Position numbers and translations under genes: made by a program | NCBI GenBank assembly: GCA_038255255.1 | Contig: JBBSLL010000024.1 | Coordinates: 1 to 52,292 of the forward strand | Length of the DNA: 52,292 bases | Source: JBBQNY01 sp038255255 | GTDB lineage: Bacteria > Pseudomonadota > Gammaproteobacteria > Xanthomonadales > Ahniellaceae | Reading direction: 5' to 3' | Part shown: piece by piece, positions 23,021 to 32,800 of the stretch | How positions within the stretch are numbered: the first letter of the stretch is position 1 | Layout: every line of letters begins with the position of its first letter | The notes under the pieces: model-generated | What the model was told of the DNA's origin: nothing | The model's input: the letters and a program-made list of their open reading frames with translations, nothing else | Databases searched by the model: none

Positions 23021-26000
23021 TCAGAACTCCCAGCGCAACCCGCCGCGCAGCACCCACTGTTCCAGGTCGTCGTACGCGAAGGTGCGGAACACCGAGAAGT
23101 AGAACTGCGTGCCGCCGGGCCGCACCCATGACACGCCGCCCGACAGGCTGCCGAAGTTGCGGTCGGGATCGTCGATGACGATGGTCGCGAACGGCTGGGT
23201 CGGATCGCTGCGCAGGCGCGGGATCAGCGCAAAGCCGTCGTTGTCGCTCTCGTAGTACCAGTCGAGCCGCACGAAAGGCTGCATGACGCCGCTGGCCGTG
23301 CTGATGGCGCGGGCAACCTGCAGTGCGCCCGAGTACTGCAGCGACTGGAAATCCTGCTCCGGGAACGACAGCAGGAATCCGCTGCTGTCGTCGCCGCGCT
23401 CCGTGAAGGCATCGATGTCGGTGCCCGCGTACTCGACGCGGAACTCCGGCGTCACCACCCAGCCGTTGCGCGAGAACTCGTAGCCGATGCCGAGCGTCGC
23501 GATGAACTGGCTGGCGTCGGTCTCTGACAGGGCCACGTCGCGCGAGAGCCCGATGGCGGTCAGGTCGATGACGCGCGACTGGTCGTACTGGTTGCGGAAG
23601 TAGCCGAGCGAACCGTCCGCGTACCAGCCGTTGGTGCCGTACCAGGAGTAGTACCCCGTGAGACCGAATCCATCGGTGTCGAGATCGCCCGCGCCCCGGT
23701 CGAGGTCGACCGATGAGGCGCTGTAACCGAGCGCGAGACCGACGAACGCCTGATCGTTGAGCCGGTAGTCGACGCCGGCGGTCAGGCCGTAGTTGTCGAA
23801 GTCGAAACCCGATTCCGCAGCCATGGCGTCGCGGCTGCCGCCGCCGATGCTGCCGTTGACGAAGACGCCCCATGGACTCGGCCGCAGGTCGCTGATGCCG
23901 CCTTCGGCATTGTCGTCCTGCGCGGCAGTGAGGTTTTGCCCGAACATCCCGGCCGACAGTACGCCGCTGCCGGTGAAGATCGACAGTCCTGCCACGTCCA
24001 GGCCCCGCGAGCCGCCCCGCATTGCCGTCATGCGCGAAGCGACGTTGGTCTTCTGCTGGGTCATGAGGGCGCCGGCGATGTTGCTCATCGCGGAGACTTC
24101 TTCGGCGGCGAGGTTCTCGAGCGCCGTCTCGACCGCTCCGCCGTTGTTGTCTTCGGCCGCGTCGATCAGCGCCCGACAGGTGGCAAGCGCAGCACTACCC
24201 GAACCAGCATTGCTGCAGGCATCGGCCACCGCACCCACCGCGCCCTGGGCGACTTCGCTGCCGCCACCGGGCAGGGTGTCGAGCGCGTCCTCGATCACGC
24301 CGGCGGTTTCCTCGGGATCGAGGTTGGCATCCACGCTGACCGTGACGACGCTGGTTGCGGAAAGCCCGGACGGATCCGTGGCGCGAAGCACGAACTGAAC
24401 CTGCCCTTCGAAGTTCGCGGGGGGCGCGTAAAACACCGTCTGGCCCACGATGCGCACGGTTCCCTGCGCCGGCGGCGTGGCAATGGTGAAAACGAGCGCA
24501 TCGCCATCCGGATCGGTGAAGAGGGTGGCGAGGCTGACGGCCACTTCCGCGCCACCGCTCGACTGCGCGGATCCGTTCGTGCCGACCGGTGCGCGATTGG
24601 ACGGGTTGTTCGTGATCGTCACCGTGACCGAGAACGGCACCGGCGCGTTGGTCGGGTCGCGTACCGTCAGCCCGATCACCGCATTGCCCTGGAAGCCGCG
24701 CGCGGGCGTGAAAACCAGCGTGCTGCCGGTCAACGTTGCGGTGCCCTGCGACGCGGGCGGCGGCGTCGCAATGGCAAAGGTGAGCGCATCGTTTTCGGGA
24801 TCGGTGGCGAGCGTCGCGAGGTTTATCGTGACCGGCGTGACGCCGGTGGTGGACGCCGTGCCGTTGTTGGCGACCGGCGGACGGTTGGCCGCGCTGCCCG
24901 TCACGGTGACCGTGGCCACGAGATTGGTGACGTTGTTGGCGTCGTCGCGGACTTCGATGGGAAGCTGCACGGTACCCACGAAACCCTGTGCGGGCGTGAA
25001 TGTCGCGAAATTGCCCGACACGGTGAAGCTGCCTTGCGAAGGGGGCGGCTGCGCGCCTGCGGTGAACGTCAGTGGCCCGCCCTCCGGGTCGCTTGCGCAG
25101 GGCCGCAGGTCGAAGGTGACGGGCTGGCCGTTCGCGGTGGTGGCAGTGCAGCTCGACACGACCGGCGGCTGATTGCCCACCGCGGTGCCGATCGTCGCGG
25201 TCGTCGAGTTGTCCGATGGATTGGGATCGGTGGGCGTCGATGCGGTGATGGTGGCGGTGTTCGACACTTCGCCTGCGGAGACGACCCTCAGCGTCAATGC
25301 ACAGGTGCTCGACGCACCATTGGCGAGCGCATCGATGCGGTACGTCACGAACTGCCCGTTGGCCGCGGCGCCGCAGGTGCTGCCGACGAATGCCAGTTGC
25401 GGCGGCAGCGTGTCGCTCACGTCGATCGCCGATGCGGCGCCAGGACCGTTGTTGACGACCGTCAGGGATTTCTCGAACGTGCTGCCCACCGTCAGCGGGT
25501 TCGGCGCGTTGTGGGTCTGCGAAATGGCGAGATCCGCATCGGCCGGAGCGCCGTCGTTGTCGGTGATCGAAAGGACGATTTCCGGCGGCAACGAGGTGAA
25601 GCTGAAGACCTGGTTGGTGTCGGGGCCGGATGCGTTGGAAAAGATGTAGCGGACTTCGAAATAGCCGATGTCCACGGTTTCCGTGGGCTCGATCAGGTTG
25701 TCGTCGATGATGGTGAGCGGAAACTGCGCGACATTGGAATCAACGTTGGACGCAAACTGCGTCACGCTGGCCTGCGTCGTCGTCGGACCGGTTGGCCCCT
25801 GGTAATCGGACCCTGCCGTCGCAGTGCCGCCTGTGGTCGTGAAGATGATCCGCACTCGCGGATTGAGCCGGTTCTCGCAGTAGGTGAGCACGCGGAACTG
25901 CACCGGAAGGTTCAACGCGCCGGCGCTTTCGGGGACAGTCGGTGCCTGGTCCGTCACGATCGCCTCGAAGGCGAAGATCGTGCCGGGATTGGCTGAACAA

Positions 26001-26134
26001 AACGCGGAACCGCTTGAAGTGGGCGTCGGAATCGGAGCCAGTGTTCCGTCGGTAGTCGCTGCATACGCCTGGTTGGCCTGGGCGGCACCGCACAGCAGCA
26101 AACCGGCGACGAGCGCCACGATTCTCGTGTACAT
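23021..26134 (-). CDS. Autotransporter with Calx-beta, DUF11 and cadherin-like passenger domains
   Basis: 1037 residues. A signal peptide (MYTRIVALVAGLLLCGAAQA) is followed by a Calx-beta-like domain (about 45-195, ending EIVLSITDND), a DUF11 domain (about 200-315, LTVVNNGPGAASAIDVSDTL), and three cadherin/tandem-95-like repeats (about 325-410, 420-505, 515-610; each with PPVxxNG and SDPEG/TDPDGDAL). A helical linker (615-765) leads to a C-terminal autotransporter beta-barrel (about 770-1037) that ends in a terminal Phe (LRWEF). It is likely a surface-displayed adhesin. A GGGGA ribosome site precedes ATG 26134. It is divergent from the giant propeller gene. Confidence 0.9.
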   Translation of the reverse strand: MYTRIVALVAGLLLCGAAQANQAYAATTDGTLAPIPTPTSSGSAFCSANPGTIFAFEAIVTDQAPTVPESAGALNLPVQFRVLTYCENRLNPRVRIIFTTTGGTATAGSDYQGPTGPTTTQASVTQFASNVDSNVAQFPLTIIDDNLIEPTETVDIGYFEVRYIFSNASGPDTNQVFSFTSLPPEIVLSITDNDGAPADADLAISQTHNAPNPLTVGSTFEKSLTVVNNGPGAASAIDVSDTLPPQLAFVGSTCGAAANGQFVTYRIDALANGASSTCALTLRVVSAGEVSNTATITASTPTDPNPSDNSTTATIGTAVGNQPPVVSSCTATTANGQPVTFDLRPCASDPEGGPLTFTAGAQPPPSQGSFTVSGNFATFTPAQGFVGTVQLPIEVRDDANNVTNLVATVTVTGSAANRPPVANNGTASTTGVTPVTINLATLATDPENDALTFAIATPPPASQGTATLTGSTLVFTPARGFQGNAVIGLTVRDPTNAPVPFSVTVTITNNPSNRAPVGTNGSAQSSGGAEVAVSLATLFTDPDGDALVFTIATPPAQGTVRIVGQTVFYAPPANFEGQVQFVLRATDPSGLSATSVVTVSVDANLDPEETAGVIEDALDTLPGGGSEVAQGAVGAVADACSNAGSGSAALATCRALIDAAEDNNGGAVETALENLAAEEVSAMSNIAGALMTQQKTNVASRMTAMRGGSRGLDVAGLSIFTGSGVLSAGMFGQNLTAAQDDNAEGGISDLRPSPWGVFVNGSIGGGSRDAMAAESGFDFDNYGLTAGVDYRLNDQAFVGLALGYSASSVDLDRGAGDLDTDGFGLTGYYSWYGTNGWYADGSLGYFRNQYDQSRVIDLTAIGLSRDVALSETDASQFIATLGIGYEFSRNGWVVTPEFRVEYAGTDIDAFTERGDDSSGFLLSFPEQDFQSLQYSGALQVARAISTASGVMQPFVRLDWYYESDNDGFALIPRLRSDPTQPFATIVIDDPDRNFGSLSGGVSWVRPGGTQFYFSVFRTFAYDDLEQWVLRGGLRWEF

Positions 26135-26173
26135 GGATTTTCCCCTGGATCAGCGACGCGTGCGGATCAAAAC

Positions 26174-26202
26174 AGTTTTCACTCTTCCTTCGCACTTGGC
26201 AA
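26174..26202 (-). promoter_or_regulatory. Candidate promoter of the autotransporter
   Basis: On the minus strand, TTGCCA (26202-26197) and AAAACT (26179-26174) are separated by 17 bp, 40 bp before the start codon. The spacing is ideal and the hexamers are moderate. Confidence 0.35.
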
Positions 26203-26400
26203 CCGGAGATTGCACCCGCCGCCGAGACCCGCGGTGCACTGCAGCCGCGCTCTCGGCTTTGGCCCTGCCAGGTAATACGACTTTTCCGGGCAGATCAGGC
26301 CATGCAGTGTTCGTACCCGCATCCGACACACCGCGCGATACCTCACCAACGCTGGATGCAGGGATGCGCGCGCAACGTGTCGCGTCACTCAAGAACCCTG

Positions 26401-26452
26401 CGAGTCGCCGATCCCGGCGTGATCTTCGGCAGCGGGTTCGGGGGGCCGTAGA
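26401..26452 (+). pseudogene. Remnant of the 3' end of a giant-protein-like gene
   Basis: Reading frame 1 gives RVADPGVIFGSGFGGP followed by TAG. The giant protein ends VAGDPDVIFGSGFEGP. At DNA level 26410-26449 and 35267-35306 match at 37 of 40 positions. Upstream codons of the remnant do not resemble YVTN repeats, so only the terminal tag survives. It is probably what is left of a former tandem paralogue, or a duplication of the tag end. Confidence 0.65.
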
Positions 26453-26854
26453 CGACGCCCTGTGACTGCAAGAAGGCGTGGCAGAGAGTCCGACCCGCGC
26501 TGTGAGGAGCCGCGCGGATCAATTGATACGGGCAGGTGATACGGAATTGTGTCGCGCCCACCCCTTTCCCCCGTGGAGCGACCCAGGCATGTGACTTCGC
26601 GTGGGCTGCGCTCGATGCGTTGTTGTCAAACCGGCGTTCCTTTCTCTGGCACCTTTTCAGGCGATGATGCGTTAGTAGATTGGAAGATTCCGGTCGCAGG
26701 CGGCTGTCGACGGCTTTCTCGCGATTTCAACGCCATGCTGGCCACTGAGTCCTCAGTTGGCACTGCCGTAGGCGCCGCGTCGATCGCTGCATGTGGTCAA
26801 CGCAAACAGTCACGAGGCGCAGGTGGGTAGTCCAAAAACAAAAGAGGGTGGGGC

Positions 26855-29800
26855 ATGAGTCGAATGTCGTTCAAAGCGCTCGCGACAATGTGGCTGCTGC
26901 CGTTGCTCGGAACGGGGTTCTCGTCTGCTGCATGGTCTCAGGCGGCAATCACCGACGCCGTGCAAGTCCAGACGGGAAACAGCCACACCTGCGCGCTCAC
27001 CAGCGCAGGGGGGGTCAAGTGCTGGGGGGCCAACCACTTGGGCCAGCTCGGCGACAACAGTACGACCATGCGCCTGACCGCCGTGGATGTCAGTGGGCTA
27101 GGCAGCGGCGCGGCGGCGATCGCGACGGGAAACAATTTCACCTGCGCAGTGACCAGCGCCGGCGGGGCCAAGTGTTGGGGGGACAACGGCCAGGGCCAGC
27201 TTGGCGACAACAGCCAGACACCGCGACTGACCGCGGTGGATGTGATCGGGCTCACCAGCGGCGTCGCGAAAATCGCGGCGGGAAGCAACCACACCTGCGC
27301 GCTCACCAGCGCCGGCGGGGTCAAGTGCTGGGGTTCCAACAGCGGTGGCCAGCTCGGCGACAACAGCACGACGCGCCGCTTTACCGCGGCGGATGTCGTT
27401 GGGCTCACCGGCGGCGTGGCAGCGATAGCGGCGGGAAGCGCCCACACCTGCGCACTCACCAGCGCTGGCGGGGTCAAGTGCTGGGGGTCCAACAGCCTTG
27501 GTCAGCTTGGCGACAACAGCACCACGAATCGCTTGACCGCAGTGGATGTCAATGGGCTCACCAGCGGCGTGGCGGCGATCACGGTGGGGCTAAACCACAC
27601 CTGCGCACTGACCAGCACAGCCGGGATGAAATGCTGGGGAAACAACAACCAGGGCCAGCTCGGCGACAACAGCGTCACTCAGCGCCTCACCCCGGTGGAC
27701 GTCAGTTGGCTCAGCAGCGGCGTGGCGGCGATCGCCGGAGGAGGCATCCACACGTGCGCACTGACCAGTGCCGGTGGAGTCAAGTGCTGGGGTTTCAACA
27801 CCAGTGGCCAGCTGGGCGACAGCAGCCTCACGCAGCGCCTCACCGCGGTGGACGTCATCGGACTCGGCAGCGGCGTGGCGGCAATCGCGACGGGAGCCTT
27901 CCAGACGTGTGCTGTGACCAGCACAGGCGGGGTCCAGTGTTGGGGGGGCAACGGCAGCGGCCAGCTTGGGGACAACAGCTTCACGCGACGCCTGACCGCA
28001 GTGGATGTCAGTGGGCTCAGCAGCGGCGTGGGGGCGATCGCGACGGGAGGCCTACAAACCTGCGCGCTGAGCAGCGCAGGCGGGGTCAAGTGCTGGGGCC
28101 GCAACTCCAACGGCGAACTCGGCGACAACAGCACGATGCCGCGCCTCACCGCGGTGGATGTCAGTGACCTCGGCAGCGGCGTGGTAGCGATCGCGACCGG
28201 AAACAACCACACCTGCGCGCTGAACAGCGTCGGCGGGGTCAAGTGCTGGGGTTCCAACGTCAATGGCCAGCTCGGCGACGGCACCACCACGCAACGGCTG
28301 ACCGCGGTGGACGTCGATGGGCTCAGCAGCGGCGTGGCGGCTATTGAGGCAGGAAACTCCCACACCTGCGCGCTGAGCAGCGCCGGCGGGGTCAAGTGCT
28401 GGGGTTTGAATTCCAATGGGCAGCTCGGCGACGGCACCAGCACGCGGCGGCTGACCGCGGTAGACGTCAGTGGGCTCAGCAGCGGCGTGGCGGCGATCGC
28501 GGCTGGCGGCACCCACACCTGCGCGGTAACCAGCGTCGGCGGTCTCAAATGCTGGGGGGCCAATTTTGCTGGTCAGCTCGGCGACGGCACTACCACGCAG
28601 CGGCTGACTGCGGTGGATGTCACTGGACTCACCAGCGGCGTGGCGGGGAGCGCGACGGGAGACGACCACAGCTGCGCGCTGACCAGCGCCGGCGGGGTCA
28701 AGTGCTGGGGTCGCAACGTCGATGGCCAGATCGGCGACAACAGCACGACGCTGCGCATGACCGCGGTAGACGTCAGTGGACTCACCAGCGGCGTAGCGTC
28801 GATCGCGACGGGAGGCGACCACAGCTGCGCGCTCACCAGCGCCAGCGGAGTCAAGTGTTGGGGTCGCAACGTCGATGGCCAGATCGGCGACAGCAGCACG
28901 ACGATGCGCCGGACCGCGGTGGATGTCAGCGGGCTCAGCAGCGGCGTGGCGGCGGTCGCGGCGGGACTTGCCCACACCTGCGCGCTGACGATCCCCGGCG
29001 GGGTCAGGTGCTGGGGGAACAACAGCGGCCAACTCGGCGATGGAACGGCCGGGGTACGTCCCTTTCCGGCCGATGCATTACAAGCCACCGAGCCGGGCGC
29101 TCCCGTCATCGGTACGGCCACGGCAGGCAACGCGACAGCCAGCGTGGCGTTCACCGCGCCTGCATTGGATGGCGGTTTGCCGATCACCGGCTATACCGCG
29201 ACGTGCAATGCGGGCGGCTTCACCGCGAGTGGCGCGTCGTCCCCGCTCACCGTCACCGGCCTGACCAATGGCACGACATATTCGTGCTCGGTCACGGCGA
29301 CCAACTCGATCGGCACCAGCGCGCCTTCGTCCAGCGTCAACGTGACGCCTTCAGGTCCGCCGCCTACCGGGCCGTTCGCTTACATCACCAGCCTGGGCAA
29401 CAACAACGTGTCGGTGATCGACACCGCGACCAACACCGTGGTCAGTACCGTGCCGGTCGGCAGCGCCCCATTCGGTGTCGGCGTCAACTTCGCGGGTACC
29501 CGCGCCTACATCGCGAACAACGGATCGAACAACGTTTCGGTGATCGACACCGCCACCCAGGCCGTGATCGCGACGGTCGGTGTGGGCAGTCAGCCCAATG
29601 GCGTTGCAGTGGTACCCGACGGCAGCCGCGCCTACGTCACCAATTTCGGCAGTGACAACGTATCGGTGATCGACACCGCCACCAATACGGTGGTCGCAAC
29701 CGTGCCCGTCGGCGGCGACCCGTATGGCGTTGCGGCGGGCCCGTCTGGCACCCGTGTGTATGTGTCGAACCAGGGCAGCAGCAGTGTCTCGGTGATCAAC

Positions 29801-32800
29801 ACCGCGACGAATGGCGTCGTCGCCACGGTCACGGTCGGTGGCCAGCCAAGCGGCATCGCCACGAATCCGGCGGGAACGCGTGTGTTCGTGGCCAACAACC
29901 TCGACAACACCATCTCGGTGATCGACACGTCGAACAACCTCGTCGTCGCCACGGTGCTGGTCGGGACAGGTCCGACCGGCGTCGCTTTCAATGCCGCAGG
30001 CACATTGGCGTACGTGAACAACTCGGGCGTCGGCAGCATGTCGGTGATCGACACCGCGAACAACACGGTTGTAACAACCGTCACGGTGGGCAGCAGCCCG
30101 ACCGGTGTCAGCGTCAATCCCGCCGGCACACGTGTTTACGTCGCCAACTACAGCAGTGGCAACGTGTCGGTGATCGACACCGCGAACAACACTGTGGTCG
30201 CAACCGTCACGGTCGGCTCGCTTTCCGGGGCGTTCGGCGCCTTCATTCGGGGCACGGGCCCAGGCGGGGCCACCGCGCCAGGTGCGCCGACCGGCGTGAG
30301 CGCGGCGCCCGGCAATGGCCAGGCGACGATCAGCTTCACGCCGCCGGCATCGGATGGCGGCTCGCCGATCACCAGCTACACGGCGACCTGCAATGCGGGT
30401 GGCTTCACTGCAAACGGCGCCGGTTCGCCGCTCACCGTCACCGGCCTGACCAATGGCACGACCTACGCCTGCTCGGTGGCGGCGACCAACGTGGCGGGCA
30501 ACAGCGCCGCGTCGCAGGTCGCTCTGGTCACGCCGGGGGCGGCATCGCCCGCCGGTCCGCTGGCCTTCATCACCAATGACCAAAGCGCGAACGTCTCGGT
30601 GATCGATACCGCAACCGGCGCGGTGATCGCCACAGTTGCGGTCGGTGGGACCATCTCTGCGCCGTTTGGAGTAGCCGTCCATGCGGCGGGAATGCGCGCC
30701 TACGTCTCCGACACCTTCAACAACACCGTGGAAGTGATTGACACGGCCACGTATGCAGTAATCGCCACGGTGCCGGTGGGCGTGGCCGCGAGTGGCATAG
30801 CGGTCAATCCCGCTGGATCGCGCGTCTACGTCGCCAATCGCAACGACGACACTGTCTCGGTGATCGATACCGCGACCAGCGCCGTCATCGCCACGGTGCC
30901 AGTGCAATTCTCGCCCTACGGCATGGCCATCAATCCCGCGGGCACACGCGTTTACGTTGGGAACTCGGACAGCGAAAGCGTCTCCGTGATCGACACCGCC
31001 TCCAACACGGTAGTCGCCACTATCGCGAGTGCGGGACAGCTTCCCGAAGGGCTCGCCGTCAATCCGGATGGCACCCGCCTGTACGTCAGCGATTTCATCA
31101 ACTCAATGCTGAAGGTGATCGACACGGCCAGCAACACCGTGATCGCCACCGTGCCGGCAGGCTCGCTTCCGCGTGGCGTCGCGGTCAACCCCGCCGGCAC
31201 GCGTGTGTACGTCGCGAACGAAATCGGCGACAACCTTTTGGTGTTCGACACGGCCAGCAACATGTTAGTCGCCACCGTGCCGACGGGAGACTTCCCGTTT
31301 GGCGTGTCGGTACATCCCGACGGATCCCGCGTGTACGTTGCGAATTATCGGAGCGATAGCGTATCGGTCGTCGACACGGTTACCAATACGCTGATTGCCA
31401 CTGTGGCAGTCGGCACGAATCCAGTCGCCTTCGGCGCATTCATAGGCGCCACCGCCGGCGCCACCGTCCCCAGCGCGCCGGTGATTGGCGGCGCGACACC
31501 TGGTAATGGGTTCGCAACCGTCAGCTTCACAGCACCTGCTTCGGACGGCGGATCGCCGATCACGGGTTACACCGCGACGTGCAATCCCGGTGGCGTGAGC
31601 GGAACAGGCGCGGGCTCACCGATCAATGTCAGTGGCCTCACCAACGGCACCACCTACTCGTGCTCCGTCACCGCGACCAATGCGGTTGGAACCAGTGCTC
31701 CATCTGCGAGCGTCAGCGTGACGCCCACTGGGCCGGTCGGACCCTTCGCTTACATTACCAACCAGGGCAGCAACAACGTATCGGTGATCGACACGTCGAC
31801 CAACGGCGTGGTCGCCACCATTGGGGTGGGCACCAGCCCGTTCGGCGTCGCCGTCAACCTCGCGGGTACACGGGCGTACGTGGGCAATGTCAATTCCGAC
31901 AATGTCTCGGTGATTGATACGGCCACCAACTCGGTCGTCGCCACCATACCCGTGGGGGACGGCCCCTCTGGAGTTGCGGTCAATCCGGCCGGTACGCGCG
32001 CCTACGTTGGCAATTTCAACAGTGCCAGTGTTTCAGTCATCGATACGGCAAACGATTCCGTGATTGCGACCGTCGGGGTGGGTGTGGCGCCGGAGGGAGT
32101 CGCCGTCGATGCTGCCGGTTCCCGCATCTACGTGACGAACTTCAGCACCGGCAGCACTTCGGTGATCGACACCGCAACCAACACAGTGGTCGCCACTATT
32201 CCCGTGGGATTCGGGCCAGAGGGCGTCGTCGTCAACCCGGCCGGGGGGCGAGCCTATGTGGCAAACAACATAAACAACACCATGCTGGTCATCGATACGC
32301 AGTCGAATGCTGTCGTAGCCACCATTCCGGTGGGAGCAGCGCCGATCGGCGTTGCCATGAACGCGACGGGCACGCGCCTCTACTCCGCGAACGAGAGTGG
32401 CAACTCGGTTTCGGTGATCGACACGTCGACCAACGCCGTCATTGCAACTGTGCCGGTGGGCGCGAGTCCTTATGGCGTTTCCGTCACTCCGTCGGGTACG
32501 CGCCTCTACGTCGCCAATCGCGGCAGTGGCAATGTCTCGGTCATCGACACCGCCAGCAACACCGTGGTCGACACGGTAACAACGGGCTTGTCGGCCAGTG
32601 CATTCGGGGTGTTCATTCGCGGGGGTGCAGGCCCCACCGTCCCGAGCGCGCCCACGATCGGCAGCGCGACTGCCGGCAATGGCTTTGCAACCATTAGCTT
32701 CACAGCCTCGGCGTCGAATGGTGGATCGCCGATCACGGGATACACCGCGACGTGCAATCCGGGTGGCGTGACCGGAACAGGCGCGGGCTCGCCCATCAAT

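Larger units (their letters stand above)
26135..26854. other. Divergent intergenic region, 720 bp, with a gene-end fossil
   Basis: It separates the autotransporter (minus) from the giant protein (plus). No intact gene is seen. It contains a candidate autotransporter promoter (26174-26202) and a 40-bp copy of the giant gene's 3' end (26410-26449). The stretch 26453-26854 shows nothing further that I can name and should hold the giant gene's promoter and leader. Confidence 0.6.

Noticed and set aside
22830..26134. Integrated element next to tRNA-Arg
   Set aside because: No integrase, and no direct repeat of the tRNA 3' end was seen downstream within the window.
26150..26465. Small open frames in the autotransporter-giant gap as genes
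   Set aside because: No coding signature apart from the terminal tag fossil, and no start or ribosome site supports them.
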